From an uncultured Oscillospiraceae bacterium (GTDB taxonomy: Bacteria > Bacillota > Clostridia > Oscillospirales > Oscillospiraceae): DNA of 40,469 bases. Made by a program: the position numbers and the translations under genes. Location: contig CALXFQ010000009.1 in assembly GCA_944387625.1 (NCBI GenBank), forward strand, positions 1-40,469, in the 5' to 3' direction. This document shows positions 1-8,421 of the stretch, piece by piece (position 1 is the stretch's first letter; each line of letters opens with the position of its first letter). Below the pieces are notes generated by a model. The model was not told the origin of the DNA. It worked only from the letters and a program-made list of their open reading frames with translations, and searched no databases.

Positions 1-71
1 AGGGGGAGGCAAGTGGGTCAGCATAATTTGGAAAGATGGCACAAAACCCCCAAGGGGTCTTTTGACAGTCT
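1..71 (-). repeat. Partial copy A of the terminator-associated palindromic element
   Basis: Read on the minus strand from 71 down to 1, this matches the left ends of the copies at 19450 and 40047: a start AGACTGTC, a short C/G-rich hairpin, then CTTTTGTACC-like bases (here GTTTTGTGCC), and the shared run ACCCACTTGCCTCCCCCT at the window edge. The rest lies outside the window. It directly follows a terminator-type hairpin (74-95), as the other two copies do. Confidence 0.8.
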
Positions 72-73
72 GG

Positions 74-95
74 AGCCTCCCCTTCCGGGGAGGCT
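74..95. terminator. Hairpin next to repeat copy A, downstream of the PFL gene
   Basis: Perfect 9-bp stem AGCCTCCCC / GGGGAGGCT with a 4-base loop. On the plus strand it is followed by TTTTT; on the minus strand, where it would end the PFL operon, the U-tract is missing and the repeat element starts two bases later. This fits an ancestral bidirectional terminator interrupted by the element (inference). Confidence 0.65.
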
Positions 96-110
96 TTTTA
101 TAGGGGCGTG

Positions 111-1469
111 TCAGTTTTTCAGGCTTTGCAGTGGGGCGGGGATCCGGCCGCCCCGGGCGATGAAGGCTTCGGCGCTTTGGTCATGGACCGGCATCACCGG
201 GGCGCTGCCCAGCAGACCGCCCATCTCCACCCGGTCCCCCACCACCTTGCCGGGGGCGGGGATGATCCGAACAGCGGTGGTCTTGGAGTTGACCATGCCG
301 ATCGCCGCCTCGTCGGCAATGATCGCGGAGATCGTGGCGGCGGAGGTGTCCCCAGGCACCGCGATCATGTCCAGGCCCACAGAGCAGACGCAGGTCATGG
401 CTTCCAGCTTGTCCAGGGTCAGTACCCCGGCTTCCGCCGCGGCGATCATGCCCTCGTCCTCGGACACGGGGATGAAGGCGCCGGACAGGCCCCCTACATG
501 GTTGGTGGCCATGACGCCGCCCTTTTTCACCGCGTCGTTGAGCAGGGCCAGGGCGGCGGTGGTGCCGTGGGTGCCGCAGACTTCCAGGCCCATCTCCTCC
601 AAGATCCGGGCCACGCTGTCGCCCACCACCGGGGTGGGGGCCAGGCTCAGGTCCAGGATGCCAAACGGCACGTTCAGCCGCCGGGAGGCTTCCACCCCCA
701 CGATCTGGCCCATCCGGGTGATCTGGAAGGCGGTGCGCTTCACCGTTTCCGCCACCACATCAAAGGGCTGGCCCTTCACCTTCTGCAGGGCGTGATACAC
801 CACGCCGGGGCCGGACACGCCTACGTTGAGCACGCACTCCGGCTCTCCCGGGCCGTGGAAGGCCCCGGCCATAAAGGGGTTATCCTCCACCGCGTTGGCA
901 AAGACCACCAGCTTGGCACAGCCCAGGCCGTCATCGTCGGCGGTGATCTGCGCCGTCCGCTTGATGATCCGGCCCATCTCCGCCACCGCGTCCATGTTGA
1001 TGCCGGCCTTGGTAGAGCCAACGTTCACGCTGGCGCAGACCCGCTGGGTGGCGGCCATGGCTTCCGGGATGGATAAGATCAATTTCCAGTCGCTTTCCGT
1101 ACAGCCCTTTTGCACCAGGGCGGAGAAGCCGCCGATGAAGTTCACCCCCACCTCCTGGGCGGCCCGGTCCAGGGCCTGGGCCAGGGGGACATAGGTATCC
1201 GTCTTGCAGGCGGCCCCCACCATGGCGATCGGGGTGACGGAGATCCGCTTGTTCACGATCGGGATGCCAAACTCCCACTCGATGTCCCGGCCCACCTTTA
1301 CCAGATCCGCCGCCCGGCGGCAGATCTTGTCGTAGATCTTTTGGGCGCAGACCTGGATGTCCTCATGGGCGCAGTCCAGCAGAGAGATGCCCATGGTGAT
1401 CGTCCGCACGTCCAGGTGGCGCTTGTCGATCATGTCCAGGGTCTGAAAAATATCCTGTTTGCTCAGCAT
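111..1469 (-). CDS. PFL family protein (DUF711/UPF0210)
   Basis: The 452-residue product is a full-length member of the DUF711 (UPF0210, 'PFL') family, whose fold relates to pyruvate-formate lyase/glycyl radical enzymes but whose reaction is unknown. Family hallmarks are the N-terminal stretch [14 protein letters not shown] and the glycine-rich segment [19 protein letters not shown]. It ends the minus-strand gene cluster, 8 bases after an ACT-domain gene. That ACT-PFL pairing is a conserved neighbourhood in Bacillota and suggests the ACT protein senses a ligand for this one (inference). The ATG is preceded by a purine-rich site. The stop is followed within 20 bases by a hairpin and then repeat copy A. 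Confidence 0.93.
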   Translation of the reverse strand: MLSKQDIFQTLDMIDKRHLDVRTITMGISLLDCAHEDIQVCAQKIYDKICRRAADLVKVGRDIEWEFGIPIVNKRISVTPIAMVGAACKTDTYVPLAQALDRAAQEVGVNFIGGFSALVQKGCTESDWKLILSIPEAMAATQRVCASVNVGSTKAGINMDAVAEMGRIIKRTAQITADDDGLGCAKLVVFANAVEDNPFMAGAFHGPGEPECVLNVGVSGPGVVYHALQKVKGQPFDVVAETVKRTAFQITRMGQIVGVEASRRLNVPFGILDLSLAPTPVVGDSVARILEEMGLEVCGTHGTTAALALLNDAVKKGGVMATNHVGGLSGAFIPVSEDEGMIAAAEAGVLTLDKLEAMTCVCSVGLDMIAVPGDTSAATISAIIADEAAIGMVNSKTTAVRIIPAPGKVVGDRVEMGGLLGSAPVMPVHDQSAEAFIARGGRIPAPLQSLKN

Positions 1470-1477
1470 AGCCTACC

Positions 1478-1747
1478 TCACACCCGGTGCATGGCCTGGA
1501 AGATGTCCTCCCGCTGGACCCGGATGGACAGGCCCATCTCCTGGCCCTTGGCGTCCATCACCTGGCACAGCTGGGCCAGGGGCACCTTACAGCCGGACAC
1601 ATCCACCGCCATCATCATGGTGAAATACCCCTGCATAACGGTCTGGCTGATGTCCAGCACGTTCACTTGATAGGAGGCAAGCTCGGTGCATACCTGGGCG
1701 ATGATGCCCACCCGGTCCTTGCCCACCACAGTCACGATCGCTTTCAT
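1478..1747 (-). CDS. ACT domain protein (UPF0237)
   Basis: An 89-residue stand-alone ACT domain. The start MKAIVTVVGKDRVGIIAQV is the typical first strand and helix of the UPF0237 family, where an amino acid or similar small ligand binds between ACT dimers. There is no catalytic domain, so a regulatory or ligand-sensing role is likely. It lies 3 bases after the Dabb gene stop and 8 bases before the PFL gene start, so the three are almost certainly co-transcribed. The ligand cannot be read from the sequence. Confidence 0.92.
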   Translation of the reverse strand: MKAIVTVVGKDRVGIIAQVCTELASYQVNVLDISQTVMQGYFTMMMAVDVSGCKVPLAQLCQVMDAKGQEMGLSIRVQREDIFQAMHRV

Positions 1748-1750
1748 CTT

Positions 1751-2035
1751 TTACACCTCATAATCCGCCGCCACCCGGCTGTCCAGCAGGTGGAAGAACT
1801 GTTCCTTGGCCGCCAGGTGCAGGGGATGCTCCGCATACGCCCCAAGCGCCTGGGCGCTTTCAAACTCCGAATACAGGCAGTAGTCCATGCCTCCCTGGAA
1901 GCAGGGGCGGACCTCCAGCTTCAGCAGGCCCGGGATCTGGCCCACCAGCGGCTCCAGCGATCCCCGGATCTTCTCCACGGCAGGTGCCTTCTCTACCCCC
2001 TGCCGGAAGGTGTAGGAAACGATGTGCTTGACCAT
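1751..2035 (-). CDS. Dabb (stress-responsive alpha/beta barrel) family protein
   Basis: A 94-residue single Dabb domain: MVKHIVSYTFRQG gives the first strand and conserved His, and the remainder shows the usual helix-strand repetition (IPGLLKLEVRP, then DYCLYSEFESAQAL). Dabb proteins are small dimeric ferredoxin-like barrels; some are cyclases or heme-related enzymes, but most are uncharacterised. The start is set by AAAGGAGGG about 8 bases upstream. It lies 65 bases after ispH-rpsA across a weak hairpin and next to the ACT gene, so it may share the upstream transcript or start a short Dabb-ACT-PFL unit. Confidence 0.85.
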   Translation of the reverse strand: MVKHIVSYTFRQGVEKAPAVEKIRGSLEPLVGQIPGLLKLEVRPCFQGGMDYCLYSEFESAQALGAYAEHPLHLAAKEQFFHLLDSRVAADYEV

Positions 2036-2060
2036 GTAAATACCCTCCTTTATGTGCGAA

Positions 2061-2090
2061 TACCGAGGCCAGCCATGGCCAGCCCCGGTA
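2061..2090. terminator. Possible weak hairpin between rpsA and the Dabb gene
   Basis: An interrupted palindrome (outer stem TACCG/CGGTA, inner GCCATGGC). There is no U-run in the minus direction, so it may attenuate or process the transcript rather than end it. Confidence 0.35.
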
Positions 2091-2100
2091 TGTTTTGAAA

Positions 2101-4044
2101 TTACTCCGCGTCCTCAGCGGTGTCTTCCTCCAGCAGAGCACGGATGGACAGGCTGATCCGCTTGTTCTCGGCGTCCACATCGGTGATCTTCACCTGGACC
2201 TCCTGGCCCTCGGCCAGCACATCCTCGGGCTTGCCGATCCGGCGGTCCGCGATCTGGGAGATGTGGATCAGGCCGTCCACACCGGGGATGATCTCAGCGA
2301 ATGCGCCGAAGGTCATCAGCTTCACGATCTTGGCATCCACCACGTCGCCCACGGAGAACTTGCTCATGAACTGGTTCCAGGGGTTCATCTCGGCGGTCTT
2401 GTAGCCCAGGGAGATCTTGTGCTTCTCAGGATCGAAGCCGATCACGTACACATCGATCTCGTCGCCCACCTTCACCACATCCGCGGGGGTCTTGATCCGA
2501 TTCCAGCTCAGCTCGGACACATGGACCATGCCGTCCACGCCGCCGATGTCCACGAAAGCGCCGTAGGAAGTCAGGGATTTGACCACGCCGTGGTACTGCT
2601 TGCCCACTTCGATCTCGGCCCAGATCTTCTCCCGGTTGGCCTTCCGCTCCTCGGCGGCCACAGCCCGGATGGAGCCGATCACACGGCGGCGGGCACGGTT
2701 GACCTCGGTGATCTTCAGCTTCACGGTCTGGCCCTTCAGGCCGGTCATGTCGCCGCCCTTGGCGATGCCGGACTGGGAAGCGGGGATGAACACCCGGACG
2801 CCCTTGACATTGGCCACCAGGCCGCCCTTGTTGTCCTCGGTGATCACGCCTTCCACGGTGGTCTTGTCTTCCACATAGGCGGCCATCTCGTCCCAGACCT
2901 TCATGCCGTCCAGCTTCTTCTTGGACAGCTGAACGGTGCCCTCCTGGTCGTTGACCCGGACCACGAAGACCTCGATCTCGTCGCCCACCTTCAGGACATC
3001 CTCAGGCTTCACAGAAGGATCGGTGCTGATCTCATCGTAAGGGATGTAACCGGCGTGCTTGGTGCCCAGGTCCACCTGGACTTCGGTGTTACCGATGCAG
3101 GTAACGATACCAACGACCTTATCTCCTGTATTTAAAGTCTTGATGGACTGTTCCAGAAGCTCGGCAAAGTTCTCCTCCTGTACAGTCTCAACATTCGTAA
3201 TTTCGCTCATCGTCTTGTTGACCTCCTTTATTATCCACGCCGGTGTAGAAGCACCGGCCGTGATTCCAACATGGGATACGCCGCAGAAAAAAGCCGGGTC
3301 CAGCTCGGCGGCGTTGTCCACCAGAGCCACCCGGGGGCAGTGTTCCCGGCATATGCTCGCGAGGCGGCCGGTGTTGGAGCTGGTGGGATCGCCCACCACC
3401 ACCATGGCCTGGCAGGCGGCGCTCAAAACTGCCGCTTCCGACTGCCTATCTTCCGTCGCTTTGCATATTGTATCAAATATTTTCAAGTTAGTAAACTGTT
3501 TTTTTGCAAAAATAGAACATTTTTTCCATAGGGCCTCGGTGGATGTGGTCTGGGAGACCATACAGATGGGGGCGTCCTTGTCCACTTCCCCGGACATGGC
3601 CCAGCGCTCCAGCTCTTCCAGGTCCTCGAAAACATGACACTTGCCGCACCAGCCGGCGATCCCCTCCACCTCCGGGTGGGAACGGGTGCCGATGATCACC
3701 GGCACTCGCCCCTCCTCCTCCGCCCGGGATACGATGCCGTGGATCCGCTTGACGAAGGGACAGGTGGCGTCCACCACCTTTGCGCCGGTGGCTTCCAGCG
3801 CCTGCATCACCTGCCGGGAGACCCCATGGGACCGAACGACCACCGTCATACCGGCGGTGGCTTCCGCCGCGGATCCGATCACCCGGACGCCCAGGGCCTG
3901 GAACCGGGCCACCACATGGCGGTTGTGGATGATCGGGCCAAGGGTCGCCACCTGGCCGCCCTGGGCCGCGGCCTGCTCCACCAGCTCCACCGCCCGGGAC
4001 ACGCCGAAGCAGAACCCGGCGCTTTTGGCTACGGTCACGCTCAT
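2101..4044 (-). CDS. ispH-rpsA: Fused 4-hydroxy-3-methylbut-2-enyl diphosphate reductase / ribosomal protein S1
   Basis: The 647-residue product has two parts. Residues 1-278 are IspH, the last enzyme of the MEP isoprenoid pathway, a [4Fe-4S] enzyme that makes IPP and DMAPP; the three cluster cysteines are at C12 (AGFCFGVSRAVE), C95 (DATCPFVK) and C194 (TICKATEDR). Residues from about 300 hold four S1 RNA-binding repeats (for example GDKVVGIVTCIGNTEVQVDL, YHGVVKSLTSYGAFVDIGG, DAKIVKLMTFGAFAEI) with an acidic tail, like the four-repeat S1 of Bacillota. This fusion is known in Clostridia. The start overlaps the cmk stop by 4 bases (translational coupling). An internal ribosome binding site and ATG at the junction may also give free S1 (separate entry). 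Confidence 0.96.
   Translation of the reverse strand: MSVTVAKSAGFCFGVSRAVELVEQAAAQGGQVATLGPIIHNRHVVARFQALGVRVIGSAAEATAGMTVVVRSHGVSRQVMQALEATGAKVVDATCPFVKRIHGIVSRAEEEGRVPVIIGTRSHPEVEGIAGWCGKCHVFEDLEELERWAMSGEVDKDAPICMVSQTTSTEALWKKCSIFAKKQFTNLKIFDTICKATEDRQSEAAVLSAACQAMVVVGDPTSSNTGRLASICREHCPRVALVDNAAELDPAFFCGVSHVGITAGASTPAWIIKEVNKTMSEITNVETVQEENFAELLEQSIKTLNTGDKVVGIVTCIGNTEVQVDLGTKHAGYIPYDEISTDPSVKPEDVLKVGDEIEVFVVRVNDQEGTVQLSKKKLDGMKVWDEMAAYVEDKTTVEGVITEDNKGGLVANVKGVRVFIPASQSGIAKGGDMTGLKGQTVKLKITEVNRARRRVIGSIRAVAAEERKANREKIWAEIEVGKQYHGVVKSLTSYGAFVDIGGVDGMVHVSELSWNRIKTPADVVKVGDEIDVYVIGFDPEKHKISLGYKTAEMNPWNQFMSKFSVGDVVDAKIVKLMTFGAFAEIIPGVDGLIHISQIADRRIGKPEDVLAEGQEVQVKITDVDAENKRISLSIRALLEEDTAEDAE
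3208..3229 (-). promoter_or_regulatory. Internal Shine-Dalgarno and ATG for free S1 inside ispH-rpsA
   Basis: AAAGGAGGT at 3229-3221, a 10-base spacer and an in-frame ATG at 3210. The ATG is codon 279, exactly between the IspH and S1 parts (KEVNKTM then SEITNVETV). Initiation here would give a 369-residue S1 with four repeats, the normal length for the family. Seen in sequence; use in the cell is inferred. Confidence 0.6.
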
Positions 4045-4721
4045 TTACCGATCTTCTCCTTTACGATCTGGCGGATGGCCGCCACCACAGCGTCGATGTC
4101 CAGGCAGGTGGTGTCCACCTTCACCGCGTCCTTGGCTTGCTTCAGCGGAGCCACCGCCCGGTGGGTGTCTTGGTAGTCCCGCTGCTCCACTTCCTTCAAA
4201 ATGGTGGAAAGATCTGCCTTCTGGCCCTTGGCGATCAGCTCGTCATACCGCCGCCGCGCCCGGACCTGGGGATCGGCGGTGAGGAAGATCTTCACATCCG
4301 CCTGGGGCAGCACCACGGTGCCAATGTCCCGGCCGTCCATGATCACGTCATACTGCCGGGCCACCTCCCGCTGCATATCCAGCAGTACCTCCCGGACCAC
4401 CTTGTGGGCGGACACCAGGGAGGCCTTCTGGGAGATGTCCTGGGTCCGGATCTCTCCTGTAACATCCATGCCGTTCATGATCATATGCTGGATGCCCTCT
4501 TCATCATACCCGATGCCGATCGTCAGCTCGTCGATGTAGCGCTCCACGCCGTCCGCGTCCTTGGGGCTGATGCCCAGCAGGTCCAGAAAATAGGCCACGG
4601 TCCGATAGATCGCGCCGGTATCCACATATCGAAAGCCCAGTTCCCCGGCCAGCCGCTTGGCGATGGTGCTCTTGCCTGCCCCGGCAGGGCCGTCGATGGC
4701 GATGGAATAAGTTTTAGCCAT
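4041..4721 (-). CDS. cmk: Cytidylate kinase
   Basis: The 226-residue product phosphorylates CMP and dCMP with ATP in pyrimidine nucleotide recycling. The P-loop is GPAGAGKST (residues 11-19), followed by the CMP-kinase motifs FRYVDTGAIYR and DGRDIGTVVLPQADVKIFLTA and the arginine-rich lid near RARRRYDELIAKGQ. The ATG at 4721 follows a purine-rich AGAGGGATACTGAAT stretch; the open frame runs far upstream but encodes only low-complexity Gly/Pro-rich sequence there. It begins 26 bases after the degenerate sigma gene and overlaps ispH-rpsA by 4 bases. The cmk-ispH-rpsA order is common in Clostridia. Confidence 0.96.
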   Translation of the reverse strand: MAKTYSIAIDGPAGAGKSTIAKRLAGELGFRYVDTGAIYRTVAYFLDLLGISPKDADGVERYIDELTIGIGYDEEGIQHMIMNGMDVTGEIRTQDISQKASLVSAHKVVREVLLDMQREVARQYDVIMDGRDIGTVVLPQADVKIFLTADPQVRARRRYDELIAKGQKADLSTILKEVEQRDYQDTHRAVAPLKQAKDAVKVDTTCLDIDAVVAAIRQIVKEKIGK

Positions 4722-4747
4722 ATTCAGTATCCCTCTTTCTGCTCTGA

Positions 4748-5779
4748 TCAGCCGTTTTTTCTCATTTTTGCCAGGGCGGCGGCCTCCCGGGCCACCACCT
4801 CTTCCGGGGTCAGGCCCAGACGGCGGCCGGTCTCCTCGGAAGACAGGGGCTTGCCCCCTTCCAGGCCGAACCGCAGGGAAAGCACTTGCCGGTCCTGTTC
4901 GTCCAGGCCGGTCATCAGCTCTCCGATCCGCTGGCGGGCCTGGAAGTAGGCGGTATCCTCCACCGCCTGATCCTCCTCTTCCGGCCGCTCCTCCTGCTCC
5001 TGGGGGCGCTTGGCCTGGGCAAGGTCCCGGGCGCTCTCCAGCATATCCGCCACGGCGGCGGTGGCCTCCCGGGTCATGTGCAGTTCCTGGGCGATCTCCT
5101 CCAGGGTGGGGTTGCGGCCCAGTTCGGACAGCAGCCGCTCGTCCACCGCCCGGTAGTCCTCCAGGGCCTGGCGGAGCCGCTGGCCCACGCCGCAGCTGCG
5201 GGCCTGCATGGTCACCGCCACCGCCATGGCGGAGCGGATGTATCGGAGGCAGTGGGCCTGAAGGTCCCCCTCCCGGTAGGCCAAAATGCCCCGCCACAGG
5301 CCCAGACTGCCCTCCTGGATCAGATCCTGGAGCAGGACCCCCCGGCCCACCAGGCCGTATGCCTCGTGGAGCACCTGGCTGAGCATCAAACTGGCGATCT
5401 GCTCCACCACCTGCCGGTCCCCCTGGCGCAGACGGTGGGCCAGCGCCTCCAGATCTCCAAAGGCCGGGATCTGGGCCAGCTCCTCCAAATACAGCCGCAG
5501 AGGGTCGTTCTCTTCCAAACATTCCAACAGCCGGTGTTCCTTCACCAGCTCCTCCTCCCGGCGCAAGCGCACAGCCGCCTCCCCGCCGGGATACCGGGGC
5601 AGATCGCGCACATCCAGCCAGATCTGTTTTTCCTCCAGCAGATCCAGGGCCTGTTCCAGCGCGTCCTCTTCCTCCCCTTCCATCAGCGTCAGGAACCGGG
5701 CGGCGGAGAGGGCCGCGCCCGGTGTCAACTCTTCCAAAGCCTGCTCCCAGGGGGCAGGCTCGAATACAAACCCAAGCAT
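4748..5779 (-). CDS. Degenerate sigma-70-like protein
   Basis: The 343-residue protein keeps the sigma-70 layout but not its key residues. Residues 11-60 resemble region 1.1 (ALDLLEEKQIWLDV), 91-105 region 1.2 (NDPLRLYLEELAQIP), and 148-162 region 2.2, the core-binding helix (VLLQDLIQEGSLGLW). The region 2.3/2.4 stretch that melts and reads the -10 element is replaced by LQAHCLRYIRSAMAVAV, lacking the FSTYAT..WIRQ signature. A region 3-like part (GRNPTLEEIAQELHM) and an acidic linker (260-275) lead to a weak region 4 whose recognition helix reads LTPEEVVAREAAALAKM. Its ATG overlaps the stop of the real sigma gene by one base (TAATG). It may bind RNA polymerase core or modulate the neighbour (inference); it could also be a diverged alternative sigma. 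Confidence 0.8.
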   Translation of the reverse strand: MLGFVFEPAPWEQALEELTPGAALSAARFLTLMEGEEEDALEQALDLLEEKQIWLDVRDLPRYPGGEAAVRLRREEELVKEHRLLECLEENDPLRLYLEELAQIPAFGDLEALAHRLRQGDRQVVEQIASLMLSQVLHEAYGLVGRGVLLQDLIQEGSLGLWRGILAYREGDLQAHCLRYIRSAMAVAVTMQARSCGVGQRLRQALEDYRAVDERLLSELGRNPTLEEIAQELHMTREATAAVADMLESARDLAQAKRPQEQEERPEEEDQAVEDTAYFQARQRIGELMTGLDEQDRQVLSLRFGLEGGKPLSSEETGRRLGLTPEEVVAREAAALAKMRKNG

Positions 5780-6639
5780 TATAAAAAATCCTCCAATCCC
5801 ATGCTCCGGCCCTGGACCTTCAGCTTGTCCATGGCCTGGTGCTGGATCTGTCTGGCCCGCTCCTTGGAGATCCCCAGCTGCTGGCCGATCTGCTCCAAGG
5901 AATGGCAGGTGCCGTCGGCCATGCCGAACCGCAGGCGGAGCACCTGGCGCTGCCGGTCCGTCAGGGTGGACATGAGCTGTTCCATGGTCCTCTCCAGCTC
6001 CTCCCGGACCAGCCGCTCCTGGGGGGAGGGGGCGTTGGTATCCTCCAACAGCGTCCCCAGGCCCTGATCCTGGTCCCCGGCAGGGGCGTCCAGGGAGCAG
6101 ACCTCCGGGGCCAGCCGGAGCAGTTTGCGGACCTTGTCCGCCGAAAGGCCGCACCGCTGCCCGATCTGCTCCAGATCCGGCTCTGCGCCCAGCTCCTGGG
6201 CCAGCTCCTGCCGGGCGGTATGGACCTGGCGGATCAGGGCCGCGGTGTGCTTTGGCACCCGGATCAAAGCCCCATGGTCCTGTAAGCACCGGCCGATCCC
6301 CTGGCGGATCCATTTGGTGGCGTAAGTAGAAAAGCGCAGGTCCCGGGTGTGGTCGAACTTCCTGGCGGCCGCCAGCAGTCCGATGCTCCCCTCCTGGATC
6401 AGGTCCATCAGCGGCACGCCCCGGCCGGCGTACTCCCGGGCCACGGACACCACCAGCCGAAGGTTGGCGCTGACCATCTGGCGGATGGCCTCCTCGTCCC
6501 CCTGGGCGCACCGCTGGGCCAAGGCCCGCTCCTCCTCCGGCGTCAGCAGGGGGTAGCGGCGGATCTCCCGGAGATACTGCTGTACGTCCTCCTCGCCGGT
6601 CTTCACCGGGGCAGCCGGGTCTTGATAGGCGATGGTCAT
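5779..6639 (-). CDS. rpoD: RNA polymerase sigma-70 factor, RpoD/SigA type
   Basis: The 286-residue sigma factor directs RNA polymerase to promoters. Region 1.2 is at 17-35 (EDVQQYLREIRRYPLLTPEEE). Region 2 spans 55-120, with core-binding VPLMDLIQEGSIGLL and -10 reading FSTYATKWIRQGIGRC. Region 3 follows, then region 4 with LTDRQRQVLRLRFGM and a helix-turn-helix LEQIGQQLGISKERARQIQ. It starts directly at region 1.2: region 1.1, the autoinhibitory N-terminus of most primary sigmas, is missing, and one tryptophan of the usual WW pair is Lys. The position behind dnaG (4-base overlap) is the classic place of the primary sigma factor, and promoters in this window match the SigA consensus. Confidence 0.92.
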   Translation of the reverse strand: MTIAYQDPAAPVKTGEEDVQQYLREIRRYPLLTPEEERALAQRCAQGDEEAIRQMVSANLRLVVSVAREYAGRGVPLMDLIQEGSIGLLAAARKFDHTRDLRFSTYATKWIRQGIGRCLQDHGALIRVPKHTAALIRQVHTARQELAQELGAEPDLEQIGQRCGLSADKVRKLLRLAPEVCSLDAPAGDQDQGLGTLLEDTNAPSPQERLVREELERTMEQLMSTLTDRQRQVLRLRFGMADGTCHSLEQIGQQLGISKERARQIQHQAMDKLKVQGRSMGLEDFL

Positions 6640-8384
6640 ATCTTCATTCCTTTTCTGTCCTTGATCTGGTCCCGGAAGGCCAGCAGATCCTGGTCTGAAT
6701 CCACGGTGGTCTTCCGATGCTCCGCCTGGATCCGGCGGACGCAGTCTTTCAGGGCCTCCTCGTTCACCGGCCCGTCCTGGCGCTGGCTGATCAGGGCCAG
6801 GTGGGACATCTCCTCATCGGTCATGTCCGTGAGCACCCCCAGCCGCACCTCCAGCCCCTGGCTGTAGCGCCGCAGGAGCTGGTCATAAGCCCGGCCCAGC
6901 AGGGGCGATGAAAATTCCTGGGCGCTCAGGCCCTTGGTCTGCTCCAGCAGGGCCGGCTCCTTTAAGATCATGGCCAGCACCTGCTCCTCCGCCATGGCGG
7001 AGCGGATGTTGTCGTAGCGGATCGACCGGCTCTTGGGCTGGAGGTTCCGGGCCGGGGCCAGGTCGATCTTCTCCTGGCGGCGCTTCTCCTTGCCGATCCG
7101 CTGTTCGAAGGCCTTGTCCACCTCCATTTTCAGCGCCTCGTAGGAGATCTGCGCGGCCTCCGCCACCCGGTGACCGTAGACCTCCCGCTGAACGGGGCTG
7201 GACAGGGTGGACAGGAGCTGGGCAGACTCCTGGATATAGCGGATCTTCTCCTCATCCACACGGATATCGTATTTTTTTCGGATCGCGGTGAGCTGATACT
7301 CCACCCGGTCGGCGGACTCCTCCAGCAGGAGCTTGAATCGATCCGCGCCGAACTTTTTCAGAAATTCGTCCGGGTCCTTGGCGTCCCGCATCTTCAGCAC
7401 CTTCACCTGCAGGCCGGTCTTTTCCAGGATCGGGATCGCCCGCTGGGTGGCCCGCTGGCCCGCCTCGTCTCCATCGTAGATCAGCACCACCTGGTCGGTG
7501 TATTTGCTGAGCAGGGCGGCCCCGTCCTCGGTCAGGGCCGTGCCCAGGGAGGCCACGGCGCAGTCGAAGCCGTATTGGTGCAGGGCGATGGCGTCCATAT
7601 ATCCCTCCACCAGGATCAGATGGCCGGCCTTGCTCTTTTTGGCGATGTTCAGGGCGAACAGGTTCTTCCGTTTGTTGAAGATCAGGGTCTCCGGGGAGTT
7701 CAGGTATTTGGCCGCTTCCTCGTCCTTTTTCATGATCCGGCCTCCAAAGCCGATCACGTTCCCCCGGACGTCGATGATCGGGAACATGAGCCGGTCCCGG
7801 AACCGGTCCACCAGGTTCCCTTTTTTGGTCACATTGGTCAGCCCGGACTGGCGCAGTTCCTCCTGGGTATAGCCCTTTTGCAGGAGCGCGTCTGTCAGAT
7901 CGGACCAGCTGTCCGGGGCGTAGCCCAGGCCGAAGATGGTCATGGTGTTCTTGGACAGGCCCCGGCCCAGGGCATATTCCAGGGCGTGGCGGCCCTCCGG
8001 GGCGTAGAGCTTACTGTGGAAGAACCGGGCCGCCTCCTTATGGATGGCCCACAGCCGCTCCTGCTGATGGTAGCGGCTCTGGTACTGCTCGTCCTCCGGC
8101 ACCGCCATACCACAGCGCTTGGCAAGGTAGCGGACGGAATCTCCATAGTCCAGCCCCTCGATCTGGGAGATGAAATTGATCACCCCGCCGCCTTTGTGAC
8201 AGCCGAAGCAGTAGAACATCCCCTTGTCCGGGGTCACGGAAAAGGAGGGGGTCTTCTCCCCATGGAACGGGCAAAGCCCGAACAGGTTGGAGCCGGAACG
8301 GCGCAGGGACACATATTGGCTCACCACCTCGTCGATGGGGTTGCGGGCGATCAGTTCGTCGATAAATGCCTCGGGAAACGCCAT
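6636..8384 (-). CDS. dnaG: DNA primase
   Basis: The 582-residue primase makes RNA primers at the replication fork. The N-terminal zinc-binding domain has C38-x2-H41 and C59-x2-C62 (LCPFHGEK, FYCFGCHKGG). The catalytic core contains the TOPRIM segment LILVEGYMDAIALHQYGF and the acidic pair in LIYDGDEAGQRA. The C-terminal part is the helicase-interacting region, less conserved. AGGAGG 7 bases before the ATG fixes the start. It follows a small membrane-protein gene by 37 bases and overlaps rpoD by 4 bases, the macromolecular-synthesis arrangement of Bacillota, with cmk and rpsA added. Confidence 0.97.
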   Translation of the reverse strand: MAFPEAFIDELIARNPIDEVVSQYVSLRRSGSNLFGLCPFHGEKTPSFSVTPDKGMFYCFGCHKGGGVINFISQIEGLDYGDSVRYLAKRCGMAVPEDEQYQSRYHQQERLWAIHKEAARFFHSKLYAPEGRHALEYALGRGLSKNTMTIFGLGYAPDSWSDLTDALLQKGYTQEELRQSGLTNVTKKGNLVDRFRDRLMFPIIDVRGNVIGFGGRIMKKDEEAAKYLNSPETLIFNKRKNLFALNIAKKSKAGHLILVEGYMDAIALHQYGFDCAVASLGTALTEDGAALLSKYTDQVVLIYDGDEAGQRATQRAIPILEKTGLQVKVLKMRDAKDPDEFLKKFGADRFKLLLEESADRVEYQLTAIRKKYDIRVDEEKIRYIQESAQLLSTLSSPVQREVYGHRVAEAAQISYEALKMEVDKAFEQRIGKEKRRQEKIDLAPARNLQPKSRSIRYDNIRSAMAEEQVLAMILKEPALLEQTKGLSAQEFSSPLLGRAYDQLLRRYSQGLEVRLGVLTDMTDEEMSHLALISQRQDGPVNEEALKDCVRRIQAEHRKTTVDSDQDLLAFRDQIKDRKGMKI

Positions 8385-8421
8385 GCCGGATCCTCCTTTC
8401 CTTTTTTATGTTATGATCTGA

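Noticed and set aside
4722-5522. Upstream extension of the cmk frame
   Set aside because: Gly/Pro/Ala-rich antisense-like sequence overlapping the degenerate sigma gene in another frame; the P-loop domain starts at 4721.
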